A stretch of DNA of 28,969 bases from JAUILA01 sp964563925 (GTDB taxonomy: Bacteria > Bacteroidota > Bacteroidia > Cytophagales > Cyclobacteriaceae): the NCBI GenBank assembly GCA_964563925.1, contig CAZLZD010000055.1, positions 1 to 28,969 on the forward strand, in the 5' to 3' direction. Each line of letters opens with the position of its first letter. The stretch's first letter is position 1. Positions 14,060 through 21,526 of the stretch are shown in pieces. Below the pieces are notes generated by a model. That model had not been told where the DNA came from and searched no databases. It worked only from the letters and a program-made list of their open reading frames with translations. Both the position numbers and the translations under genes were made by a program.

Positions 14060-15550
14060 TTATTGTTGTACAGCCGGGTCGCCCTGTAAATCGGGGCGGC
14101 CTTTTTTTATGAACAGCAGCATGATCAGAAAGGTAAAAAAGCCATTTATCAGCAGGATCTCAAAGCCAATCTGATAACCAAAGAGCCACTCGGCGGAATT
14201 CATATGAAGAATATAGGAGAGGACGGGAGACAACACGCAAGCCACCGGGATAAATGCATCCCGTACTTTCCATCGGGTAAGAAGCCCGAAGGCAAACATA
14301 CCAAGTAACGGGCCGTAGGTATAGCCGGCCGCTTCGAATACTTTTTTGATCACCGCCTCATCGGTAAACAGGTTATAGAAGATCATGATCATTCCATAGA
14401 GCAGCGCGGAAAATCCAAGGTGAACAAGCAGCCGGGTATTGCGTTGTTTCACCTGCAGTGCAAGGGTCTCTTCGCGTTTGAAATTCAGGAAATCCACACA
14501 GAAAGCGGTGGTCAGGGCGGTGAGGGCCGAATCGGCACTGGAATAGGCCGCGGCAATGATTCCTAATAGAAAGGTGACCCCTGCGATGAAGTTAAAATGG
14601 TTAACTGCCAGCATGGGAAACAGGTCGTCGGTTGCTTCCGGTACCACGATGCCCTCTCTGGCCGCATATATATAAAGGAGTGCGCCGAGGGAGAGGAAGA
14701 GCAGGTTGACAAAAACCAGCGTGACTGAGAACCACAGCATATTCTTCTGCGCATCCCCGATATTCTTACAGGTCAGGTTTTTCTGCATCATGTCCTGATC
14801 GAGCCCGGTCATCACAATCGCAATAAATGCCCCTGATATGAATTGTTTAAAGAAATTGGTCTCCGGCCTCCAGTCCCAGACAAATATCCGGGAGTAATCA
14901 CTGTCCCGGACGGTGGCAATAAGCTCACCGGTACCCAATCCGAGTTCCTGTGCAATCAATACAATGGCGATCACTACCGAAGAAAGCATGAAAAGGGTCT
15001 GAAGAGAATCGGTCCAGACGATCGTCTTGATACCGCCCCGGAAGGTATAAATCCAGATCAGCACGATCGTGACCAGCACGGTGACACCGAACGAAATATC
15101 CCAGGCGTCAAAGAGTACAAGCTGTAATACCCCGGCCACCAGGAAAAGTCGGAATGCCGCACCCACCGATCGGGAGATCAGGAAGAACAGCGAGCCCATC
15201 TTATAGGCCCAGAACCCAAAACGCTGCTCCAGGTATTCGTAAATGGAGATCAGGTTCAGCCGGTAGTACAGGGGCATGAGTACCAGGGCGATTACCGTGT
15301 ACCCGGCCAGGTAGCCAAACACTACCTGCATGTAGCTGAACTGGCTGTCTGCCACCCAGCCCGGTACCGAAATAAAGGTGACACCTGACAGGGAGGCCCC
15401 GATCATTCCGAAGGCCACCAGGTACCAGGGGGATGCCCGGTTGCCGGTAAAGAAGGTGCTGGAGTCTGATTTTCGGGTGGTTAAAAAGGAAATGCCTATC
15501 AACAAAAGGAAGTAGGCAGATATGATCAGGAGTACGGTTGTTGGCTGCAT
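14060..15550 (-). CDS. Na+/solute symporter, SSS family, substrate unknown
   Basis: 496 residues with about 13 hydrophobic helices, near the usual size for bacterial SSS proteins. The first core helix has GMIGASLSGVTFISVPGWV, corresponding to the Na2/substrate-binding helix; FRGGIKTIVWTDSLQ is the conserved SSS segment after helix 5; GLDQDMMQKNLTCKN and AAAYSSADSALTALTTAFC follow, the latter providing the serine-rich Na2 helix. The branch resembles SSS proteins of Bacteroidota that lie near sugar or sialate genes, but there is no such neighbour here, so the substrate is left open. It is divergent from clpS with a 56-base shared promoter region. A terminator for the opposite strand is embedded in its last codons. 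Confidence 0.88.
   Translation of the reverse strand: MQPTTVLLIISAYFLLLIGISFLTTRKSDSSTFFTGNRASPWYLVAFGMIGASLSGVTFISVPGWVADSQFSYMQVVFGYLAGYTVIALVLMPLYYRLNLISIYEYLEQRFGFWAYKMGSLFFLISRSVGAAFRLFLVAGVLQLVLFDAWDISFGVTVLVTIVLIWIYTFRGGIKTIVWTDSLQTLFMLSSVVIAIVLIAQELGLGTGELIATVRDSDYSRIFVWDWRPETNFFKQFISGAFIAIVMTGLDQDMMQKNLTCKNIGDAQKNMLWFSVTLVFVNLLFLSLGALLYIYAAREGIVVPEATDDLFPMLAVNHFNFIAGVTFLLGIIAAAYSSADSALTALTTAFCVDFLNFKREETLALQVKQRNTRLLVHLGFSALLYGMIMIFYNLFTDEAVIKKVFEAAGYTYGPLLGMFAFGLLTRWKVRDAFIPVACVLSPVLSYILHMNSAEWLFGYQIGFEILLINGFFTFLIMLLFIKKGRPDLQGDPAVQQ
14077..14108 (+). terminator. Plus-strand intrinsic terminator within the 3' end of the symporter gene
   Basis: GGTCGCCC pairs with GGGCGGCC (8 bp, one G-U) around the loop TGTAAATCG and is followed by TTTTTTT (14102-14108). 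It would end rightward transcription coming from the ATL gene while being antisense to codons of the symporter. Confidence 0.7.
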
Positions 15551-15559
15551 AGGATTCGG

Positions 15560-15592
15560 CTAAATTGTAATTTTTTTTTACCTTTGACAAAG
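15560..15592. promoter_or_regulatory. Overlapping divergent promoters of clpS and the symporter
   Basis: On the plus strand TACCTTTG (15579-15586) is an exact -7 match, 20 bases before the clpS start. On the minus strand TTTG (15591-15588) is followed after 18 bases by TACAATTTA (15569-15561), a near -7. The 11-base palindrome CTTTGACAAAG (15582-15592) belongs to both, so one bound polymerase or regulator should affect both directions. Confidence 0.5.
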
Positions 15593-15606
15593 ATTTTTAT
15601 TCATCT

Positions 15607-15888
15607 ATGGAGCACCAACAGACACATGTGGAGACCGAAGAACTGCTGCAAGATACTGAGGTAACGAATGAAAAGGAACTTGTCGTGTTCAATGATGATG
15701 TGAATACCTTCAACCATGTCATTGCGACGCTGATCAGGGTGTGTAAACATTCTCCTGAACAAGCGGAACAATGTACCTGGATTGTTCATTATAGGGGAAA
15801 ATGCTGTGTTAAGATGGGGACTTTACCAAAGCTGAACCCCATGAAACAGGCGATCTGCGAGGCAGGCATTGATGCACGCATTCTGTAA
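15607..15888 (+). CDS. clpS: ATP-dependent Clp protease adaptor ClpS
   Basis: 93 residues, matching the ClpS size. The disordered N-terminal part (1-22) is followed by LVVFNDDVNTFNHVIATL, in which Asn29-Asp30 are the residues that hold the N-terminal amino group of the substrate, and by VHYRGKCCVKMGTL, where His61 lines the same pocket. ClpS delivers N-degron substrates to ClpAP. The paired cysteines in GKCCV are an individual detail. It is likely co-transcribed with recR, which starts 29 bases downstream. Confidence 0.95.
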   Translation: MEHQQTHVETEELLQDTEVTNEKELVVFNDDVNTFNHVIATLIRVCKHSPEQAEQCTWIVHYRGKCCVKMGTLPKLNPMKQAICEAGIDARIL

Positions 15889-15917
15889 TCACCGCCCACC
15901 GGGCATTCAATTCAAGT

Positions 15918-16532
15918 ATGGAATATTCTTCTAAACTGATCGAGGAAGCGGTCAATGAGATCGCAAAGCTGCCGGGTATCGGAAAGAAAACCGCATTAAG
16001 ACTGGCCCTTCACCTGCTCAGGCAGCCTGAAAGTCAGACCGGGGCTTTGTCTCAGGCATTGGTAAATCTCCGTCAGAAAATACGCTACTGTACGGTGTGC
16101 CAGAATATTTCAGATGATGATATCTGCAGGATATGTGCGAGTCATCGCCGCGACCGTTCCCTGGTCTGCCTGGTGGAAGATACCCGTGACGTGCTGGCCA
16201 TTGAAAATACCTCCCAATACAATGGGTTGTATCATGTGCTGGGCGGGGTTATTTCCCCGATCGAAGGGGTGGGGCCATCCGACCTCCATATCGAATCCCT
16301 GCTGAAGCGTCTCGGGGGTCCGGACGCCGAGGTGAAAGAAATCATTCTTGCCCTGAGCCCGACCATGGAAGGTGACACTACTTCCTTCTACCTTATGAAA
16401 CGCCTGAAATCGTACGATCTGAAAGTCAGTACCATTGCCCGCGGGATTCCGATCGGCGGCGAACTCGAATATGCCGATGAAATTACGCTTGGCCGAAGTA
16501 TCCAGACGAGGACATTATATCGTCAGGACTGA
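15918..16532 (+). CDS. recR: Recombination mediator protein RecR
   Basis: 204 residues, the family's usual length. It has the N-terminal helix-hairpin-helix (LPGIGKKTALRLALHLL, about 15-31), a four-cysteine zinc motif (CTVCQNISDDDICRIC), and the Toprim domain from VCLVEDTRDVLAIE through GPSDLHIESLLKR and IILALSPTMEGDTTSFYL. RecR works with RecO and RecF to load RecA at single-stranded gaps. Neighbours upstream (clpS) and downstream (aminotransferase) are on the same strand; the aminotransferase has its own promoter. Confidence 0.97.
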   Translation: MEYSSKLIEEAVNEIAKLPGIGKKTALRLALHLLRQPESQTGALSQALVNLRQKIRYCTVCQNISDDDICRICASHRRDRSLVCLVEDTRDVLAIENTSQYNGLYHVLGGVISPIEGVGPSDLHIESLLKRLGGPDAEVKEIILALSPTMEGDTTSFYLMKRLKSYDLKVSTIARGIPIGGELEYADEITLGRSIQTRTLYRQD

Positions 16533-16563
16533 TTGTAACTTCCTGTTATTATTTCTAATTTTG
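16532..16563 (+). promoter_or_regulatory. Promoter of the aminotransferase-kinase operon
   Basis: ATTG (16532-16535) and TAATTTTG (16556-16563) are separated by 20 bases. The second is an exact TAnnTTTG, which predicts a transcription start near 16570 and a short leader of about 29 bases. This is one of the two cleanest Bacteroidota-type promoters in the window; it overlaps the recR stop codon. Confidence 0.65.
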
Positions 16564-16598
16564 GCCCTTCATTACCATTTCCACCCTATTAGTAACCT

Positions 16599-17792
16599 AT
16601 GAATTTATCAGACCGGATTGCAAACCTGAAAGAGTCAGCCACCCTCGCCATGGCCGCCAAAGCCCGTGAATTCAAATCCCGGGGCATTGACGTTATAGGA
16701 CTGAGTCTTGGCGAACCTGATTTTAAAACCCCGTTACACATTCAGGAGGGAGCCAAGCAAGCTATAGACACCGGTAACTACTTCAGTTATCCGCCGGTGC
16801 CCGGCTACCAGGACCTGCGTGAGGCAATTGCAGCCAAGCTTCAGCGGGAGAATAATATACCCTGCAGTGCCGAACATATCGTCGTATCGAATGGTGCCAA
16901 ACAGTCCATCGCCAACGTGATGTTTGCCCTGCTCAATCCCGGCGATGAGGTGATCGTTTTCTCCCCGTACTGGGTGAGCTACACGGCGCTGATCGAGCTG
17001 ACGGGTGCTACGCCCGTATTTATTAAAGGAGGTATTGAAAGTGATTTCAAGGCTACGGCCGATCAGCTGGAAGCCGCCATTACGCCAAAAACGAAAGCAG
17101 TGATCTATAGTTCGCCCTGCAATCCCACCGGGTCGGTATTTACCAGGAAAGAGCTGGAAGATATCGCGGAGGTGATCCTCCGGCACGAAAATATCATGGT
17201 GATTGCTGATGAAATTTACGAACTGATCAACTATACTGATGACAGCGTGAGCCTGGCTTCCCTGCCCGGTATGTTTGATCGTACGGTAACCGTGAACGGA
17301 TTTGCCAAGGGCTTCGCCATGACCGGCTGGCGGGTAGGTTATATTGCCGCCCCGCTGTGGCTGGCCAAAGGATGTAACAAGATGCAGGGCCAGATAACCT
17401 CGGCCAACTGTTCGATTGCCCAGCGGGCAGCCTATACCGCCATCACCAGCGACCAGGGTCCCAGCCTTGAAATGACCAGGGAGTATCTGCGGCGTCGTGA
17501 CCTTGTGGCCGATCTGCTGGCCGGTATCCCCGGGATAAAAAACAATATGCCCAGGGGAGCCTTTTATTTCTTTCCGGATATCAGTCATTATTTCGGAAAA
17601 GGAGACGGGGAAACCGTGATACGTGATGCGGATGATTTCTGTATGTATGTCCTTGAGCATGCCCATGTTTCACTGGTGTCCGGCGAGGCGTTTGGCGACC
17701 CCGATTGCATTCGCCTTTCCTATGCAGCCTCGGAAGCCGAGCTTCGGGAAGCTATCAGCCGGATTAAGGAACTCCTCTCAAAACTATCCTGA
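16599..17792 (+). CDS. Class I pyridoxal-phosphate aminotransferase (aspartate aminotransferase-like)
   Basis: 397 residues, family-typical. Motifs in order: GLSLGEPDFKTP near the N-terminus, the substrate loop YPPVPGYQDLREAI, SNGAKQSI at the cofactor phosphate site, SSPCNPTGSVF (Asn175 stacking near the ring), IADEIYE (Asp204-Tyr207), and NGFAKGFAMTGWRVGY, in which Lys237 forms the Schiff base with PLP; here FAK stands where SFSK is usual. Arg in DCIRLSYA binds the substrate carboxylate. The subgroup is that of aspartate/prephenate aminotransferases of the Ib type. The exact substrate is not decided by sequence reading. The next gene begins on its stop codon (TGATG), so the two are coupled. 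Confidence 0.92.
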   Translation: MNLSDRIANLKESATLAMAAKAREFKSRGIDVIGLSLGEPDFKTPLHIQEGAKQAIDTGNYFSYPPVPGYQDLREAIAAKLQRENNIPCSAEHIVVSNGAKQSIANVMFALLNPGDEVIVFSPYWVSYTALIELTGATPVFIKGGIESDFKATADQLEAAITPKTKAVIYSSPCNPTGSVFTRKELEDIAEVILRHENIMVIADEIYELINYTDDSVSLASLPGMFDRTVTVNGFAKGFAMTGWRVGYIAAPLWLAKGCNKMQGQITSANCSIAQRAAYTAITSDQGPSLEMTREYLRRRDLVADLLAGIPGIKNNMPRGAFYFFPDISHYFGKGDGETVIRDADDFCMYVLEHAHVSLVSGEAFGDPDCIRLSYAASEAELREAISRIKELLSKLS

Positions 17793-18778
17793 TGTCTGAA
17801 GCCCGGGATATTGTGAATCGTTTTGGTGACCTGAAGGTACTGGTCATCGGGGATGTCATGATTGATGCCTATATCTGGGGCGGAGTGGAACGGATTTCCC
17901 CGGAGGCTCCGGTTCCTGTGGTTCGGATCACAAAACGGGATTACCGGCTTGGCGGTGCCGCGAATGTGGCATTGAATGTCCAGTCCCTGGGGGCTGCCCC
18001 CTTTCTGTGCGCGGTCATAGGTGATGATGAGCCCGGTCAGCGCCTCCGGCAGCGTATGGAAGACTGGGGCCTGGATGATTCCGGGATTGTGTCTAGCGCC
18101 GAAAGGCCCACGACCATAAAGACGCGGGTCCTGAGTGGCCATCAGCATGTGGTCAGGGTGGATGAGGAAACCGACCAGCCGCTATCCCAGGCCGAAGAAA
18201 ATAATCTGATGTCCCGGATCAGCAAGCTCCTGCCGGGTATGGATGTGATTATTTTTGAGGACTATGACAAGGGCGTGGTAACACCCTCAATAATCCAACA
18301 GGTCGTGAAACTGGCAGACCGGGAATCAATCCCGGTGGTGGTGGATCCGAAAAGGCGTAATTTTTTCGATTATAAAGGTGTACAGTTGTTTAAGCCAAAC
18401 CTGAAGGAGCTGAAGGAAGGGCTTAATGTCACATTCGACAAGAAAGACAGGGAGGCGGTACGCAAGCATGTAGGCACCCTTCGGGATAAGCTTCAATGTG
18501 AGGCCGTAATGGTCACGTTGTCGGAGCTCGGAGTCTATATTGATGACGGCCAATCCACCGAATTCGTGGATGCCCATGTTCGTGAAATTTCAGATGTTTC
18601 GGGAGCCGGGGATACCGTAATCAGTGTGGCTGCCCTGTGCCGGGCGCTTGATTTGTCTCCGGCGGCAATAGCTACCCTGGCTAATCTTGCCGGCGGACTT
18701 GTGTGTGAGCACCTGGGTGTGGTGCCGGTCGACAAAGCGGTATTTCTCAGGGAGGCCGAAAAACTAACGCTCAGGTAG
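17792..18778 (+). CDS. RfaE1-type PfkB kinase (heptose-7-phosphate kinase-like)
   Basis: 328 residues, PfkB/ribokinase fold. The N-terminus VLVIGDVMIDAYIWGGVERISPEAPVPVV (in pieces) is the RfaE/HldE signature, followed by RLGGAANVALNVQSLG; the substrate loop includes TTIKTRVLSGHQHVVRVD; the ATP side has VDPKRRNFFDYKG and KPNLKEL; the catalytic base is Asp274 in SGAGDTVIS. It equals the N-terminal half of bifunctional HldE (about 477 residues); the cytidylyltransferase half is absent, as is usual for Bacteroidota. It should phosphorylate D-glycero-D-manno-heptose 7-phosphate for lipopolysaccharide core synthesis, although other sugar phosphates are possible. The start overlaps the aminotransferase stop by one base. 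Confidence 0.88.
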   Translation: MSEARDIVNRFGDLKVLVIGDVMIDAYIWGGVERISPEAPVPVVRITKRDYRLGGAANVALNVQSLGAAPFLCAVIGDDEPGQRLRQRMEDWGLDDSGIVSSAERPTTIKTRVLSGHQHVVRVDEETDQPLSQAEENNLMSRISKLLPGMDVIIFEDYDKGVVTPSIIQQVVKLADRESIPVVVDPKRRNFFDYKGVQLFKPNLKELKEGLNVTFDKKDREAVRKHVGTLRDKLQCEAVMVTLSELGVYIDDGQSTEFVDAHVREISDVSGAGDTVISVAALCRALDLSPAAIATLANLAGGLVCEHLGVVPVDKAVFLREAEKLTLR

Positions 18779-18784
18779 GAACTG

Positions 18785-18824
18785 CCCTAAAAAGAAATAA
18801 CCCTGAAGGACCTTGTCCTCAGGG
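18785..18824 (-). terminator. Intrinsic terminator on the minus strand
   Basis: On the minus strand, CCCTGAGGAC-AAG-GTCCTTCAGGG (one bulge) is followed by TTATTTCTTTTT. It ends the leftward transcript of the CarboxypepD_reg gene or of the RNA candidate next to it. Read from the plus strand there is no T tract, so it is not a terminator for the kinase gene. Confidence 0.75.
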
Positions 18825-18937
18825 CTATTCCCGTGTCTATAGTTGGCTTTAATGACTCTAAGGTAGGCAAGTGCCCCCCGATGTGCAATGCACAACCGAC
18901 GGAGCCGTACTAAGGCCGACGAATGGAATATATTCCA
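18790..18937 (-). ncRNA. Candidate structured RNA (6S-like), downstream of the CarboxypepD_reg gene
   Basis: No protein is convincing between the two stop codons at 18778 and 18939, yet the minus strand folds into a long irregular rod. The steps pair as GGC/GCC, AGT/ACT, GCTCC/GGGGC and GTTGTGC/GCACATC around the loop ATT (roughly 18917 down to 18866). Further out, TATTCC near 18926-18931 can pair with GGAATA just before the terminal hairpin. A rod closed by a short loop, an open middle and a small hairpin on the 3' side is the general plan of 6S RNA, and the 3' part recalls E. coli ssrS by memory only. The alternative is simply an extended 3' untranslated region. No covariance model could be run. 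Confidence 0.3.
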
Positions 18938-18938
18938 G

Positions 18939-20165
18939 TTAATCTTCCTCAAATTGAAACTCAAGCGCACCTTCCTTTTCCAGGTCCGCCACGATTTCAT
19001 CGTTCAGGGGAGTATTCTTGATCACATTGTAGTTTTCCCAGAAATCCTTGTTGTATTTTTCATCCTGGTACTGTAAGCCGTATCGGCGCATTTTTTCCGT
19101 ATTGCCGATTCGTTCATCGGTATTTATATGAATACGGTTGATCAGGAGTTCCTGGATAATTTCCGTTTCAAACGACTTTTTATCATTCTTTTCGTTTTCC
19201 CACAGGTACTTGGTGGCAAGGGTCATGTAATTGAGGTACATTTTCCCCCGTAAGGACTTGAAATCAATGATCTTTTTTTCCGACACATGGCGGCTCACCA
19301 TGCGTTTTTTCTTTTTTACAATCCCGTCATTGAACAGTTGCTCGTGCTCAATGCGGATGATCGCATAATTTTCCGTGTCGACGTACATCCTCGTAAAAAC
19401 CTTGTCAGTTTTTCGCTCAATGACATATACGCGGTGATCATTGAAGAAGGTGATCTTGACGCGCTGGAATTGCGCGAAAAACGGGTCGTTGAGATCGGGA
19501 TAATTGTGATAGCGCACATCATTCTCCAGGAGAAGGTCTTCAAGCAGGTTTTTCTGATCAAAGTACCGGATGAAGCGGTTGTTATACCCAAGGCTTTTTC
19601 GCACTTCGACCAATCGTACCCGTTCCCGGAGACGTTCCTTGTTGTTGGGGGCTTCGTAGGTCTCGTCGTAGATTTTGACGGCGGCTTCAAGCAGGGAAAA
19701 GTAGGTTCCTCCCAGTTTTTTCAGGTCCCGGTAAAAGCCTTCGAGCAGGAAGGGCTCCGTAGGAAAATTCTCATTGATACGATAGGTGGCGGCATTGACA
19801 ATATCTTCGCCGGTAAGGGAATCCTGAATAACGACCTCATCGAGCAGTTTGGTGGCCTTGTTCAGCCGGAAGTAAACGCTGTCCTTGTTCAGGAGGGTGC
19901 GGATCGGATACTCCTTATTCTCATACCCCATCATACTTATTACCAGGACGTCATCACGGTATTTCGAAGGAAAGTGAAAATCAAATTTTCCCTGGCTGTT
20001 TGATACGGTGCTTATGCTGGAATTTTTAATGCCAATCGACGCAAAAACCAGTGGCTCTTCCGACTCGCTGTCCACCAGCATTCCCGAAACCGTATAGGAT
20101 TGCGCCCCTGCCTGCAAAAATGCAAGGCAGAGTATTACCTGCAGTATAAGGATCAACTTCTTCAA
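18939..20165 (-). CDS. Secreted protein with an N-terminal CarboxypepD_reg-like domain
   Basis: 408 residues. Signal peptide MKKLILILQVILCLAFLQAGAQ, then a domain (about 24-105) that reads YTVSGMLVDSESEEPLVFASIGIKN... SNSQGKFDFHFP...VISMMGYENKEYPI, the CarboxypepD_reg-like fold seen at the start of many Bacteroidota surface proteins. The remaining 300 residues are rich in charged and aromatic residues, including LEGFYRDLKKLGG, VYVIERKTDKVFTRMYVD and YAIIRIEHEQL, the pattern of a recurrent Bacteroidota beta-rich domain without an assigned enzyme activity (DUF5686-like regions look similar). No membrane-spanning barrel or plug domain follows, so it is not a SusC receptor. The function is unknown; the domain call for the N-terminus is firm. 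A -7-like box (AATATTTG, minus strand 20191-20198) is about 26 bases upstream. Confidence 0.75.
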   Translation of the reverse strand: MKKLILILQVILCLAFLQAGAQSYTVSGMLVDSESEEPLVFASIGIKNSSISTVSNSQGKFDFHFPSKYRDDVLVISMMGYENKEYPIRTLLNKDSVYFRLNKATKLLDEVVIQDSLTGEDIVNAATYRINENFPTEPFLLEGFYRDLKKLGGTYFSLLEAAVKIYDETYEAPNNKERLRERVRLVEVRKSLGYNNRFIRYFDQKNLLEDLLLENDVRYHNYPDLNDPFFAQFQRVKITFFNDHRVYVIERKTDKVFTRMYVDTENYAIIRIEHEQLFNDGIVKKKKRMVSRHVSEKKIIDFKSLRGKMYLNYMTLATKYLWENEKNDKKSFETEIIQELLINRIHINTDERIGNTEKMRRYGLQYQDEKYNKDFWENYNVIKNTPLNDEIVADLEKEGALEFQFEED

Positions 20166-20388
20166 GACGGTGCCAACTGATGAAACGATACAAATATTAC
20201 CAATTTCATGCCTGTTTCCTTAATCCGGGATAACGTTATAGCCATGAAACTATTGTAAGTGTAAGGTTTTGATTAAGATTTCATCAAAAATAGTGGAAGA
20301 TTCTTCAAACTTACACTAATCGAGGAAGGAAATGACGCGCTGACCTTTCTGCATATTATGTGTAATTTAGCAAAACTAATTCCTTTAC
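20166..20388. promoter_or_regulatory. Divergent interval with an 8-base inverted repeat
   Basis: The 223 bases between the CarboxypepD_reg gene and the sensor kinase carry AGTGTAAG (20258-20265) and its inverted copy CTTACACT (20310-20317), separated by 44 bases. A near -7 box for the kinase, TAATTTAG, lies at 20363-20370, 19 bases before the start. The repeat could bind the LytTR regulator encoded just downstream or another factor; this is inference. Confidence 0.35.
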
Positions 20389-21513
20389 ATGACAATAATT
20401 GAGCGCATACCGAAAATATGGAAGACAGCCTACCTGCTGATCTGTTCCTGGTATGCATTCAATTACCTTTTAAGCTCCCTGATTGAGTGGCAGTTATTCC
20501 AGCCCTACAATACGTCGGTGCTCTGGAATGGCCTGTACCTGCTGGAGGCTGTGTGTATCGGGATTGCCCTGATATTTATCTATGCACATTTTCTGGCAAG
20601 GTTCAGGATTCCTGTGCAGATTATTGGTCATGTAGCCGGACTGCTGGTGCATTTTCTCACCATCAGTTACCTGGCCTACTACTTTAATTATTATCTCGAC
20701 GGACTTGTCTATTTTGACAACTGGAAGGAATATATGAGGGAATTGCTGGCCTGGGATGCCATGCGCTACTATGACCAGTACCTGATCACCGTAGCTGTTT
20801 TTTACATTATCCGGTATTTTGAGATTATTCAGCACGAGGATAAAGTGAAAAGCGGACTGGAGATTAAAAATAAGGAGATGCAGATTTCCCTGCTGAAATC
20901 GCAGATAAATCCGCATTTTCTGTTTAATACACTCAATTCCATCAGCACACTGGTGGGGAGTGACAAGGATCGTGCACGCCGTGTGATCGGCCAGCTTTCC
21001 GACGTGTTCCGGTATGCGCTGGAATCACATTCGGGACAGCTGGTGAGGATTTCTGATGAACTTGATTTCATCGGTAATTATATCCGTATCCAGCAGGTAC
21101 GATTCGGGGAAAGACTGCGTTATGTGGAAGATGTGTCAGAGGCGGTGGTTAAACAGGAAATTCCCCCGATGATTCTCCAGCCCCTGGTGGAGAATGCAGT
21201 GAAGTATGGGATAGCTCCCAAGGAAGAGGGGGGTACCATTACCCTTACCATTCGTCCGATAGGTGAAGGCATTTATTTTCGTGTAAGTGACGATGGATTG
21301 GGAATTCATGCCAAAAAGGTACTCGACGGACAGTCGACCGGTGTGGGACTCAAGAATACCGATAAGCGCTTGCAGAGTATATACGGCAAAACTGCCGGTC
21401 TTCAGGTAAAAGCCACGGAACAGGGATATTCCGTGTCGTTTACCATTCCTAATAAATGGGTGAAGCAGGAGGAGGATCGTTTGATTATCCTGGAGAAGAA
21501 AGTATCAATTTAA
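20389..21513 (+). CDS. LytS/YehU-type sensor histidine kinase
   Basis: 374 residues. Four hydrophobic segments occupy the first 145 residues (about 12-32, 46-70, 75-100, 127-145) with no large extracytoplasmic loop, so the signal is probably sensed within or near the membrane. A coiled linker with KEMQISLLKSQ leads to the His_kinase box QINPHFLFNTLNSI, where His176 is the phosphorylation site. The ATPase part has LVENAVKYGI (N box), VSDDGLGI (G1) and TGVGLKNTDKRL (G2). The regulator follows 13 bases downstream. The pair is of the kind very common in Bacteroidota; the stimulus is unknown. Confidence 0.93.
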   Translation: MTIIERIPKIWKTAYLLICSWYAFNYLLSSLIEWQLFQPYNTSVLWNGLYLLEAVCIGIALIFIYAHFLARFRIPVQIIGHVAGLLVHFLTISYLAYYFNYYLDGLVYFDNWKEYMRELLAWDAMRYYDQYLITVAVFYIIRYFEIIQHEDKVKSGLEIKNKEMQISLLKSQINPHFLFNTLNSISTLVGSDKDRARRVIGQLSDVFRYALESHSGQLVRISDELDFIGNYIRIQQVRFGERLRYVEDVSEAVVKQEIPPMILQPLVENAVKYGIAPKEEGGTITLTIRPIGEGIYFRVSDDGLGIHAKKVLDGQSTGVGLKNTDKRLQSIYGKTAGLQVKATEQGYSVSFTIPNKWVKQEEDRLIILEKKVSI

Positions 21514-21526
21514 GAAACCAACAACT

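Noticed and set aside
16734..17666. 310-codon minus-strand frame opposite the aminotransferase
   Set aside because: It is a shadow of a clear PLP enzyme, with no recognisable motifs and a low-complexity composition.
18764..19000. A 78-codon minus-strand frame across the end of the RfaE1 gene and the interval next to it
   Set aside because: It overlaps coding ends on both sides, is very basic, has no family pattern, and coincides with the terminator and the folded RNA candidate.
19287..20003. 238-codon plus-strand frame opposite the CarboxypepD_reg gene
   Set aside because: The opposite frame has a signal peptide and a domain match; this one is a shadow.
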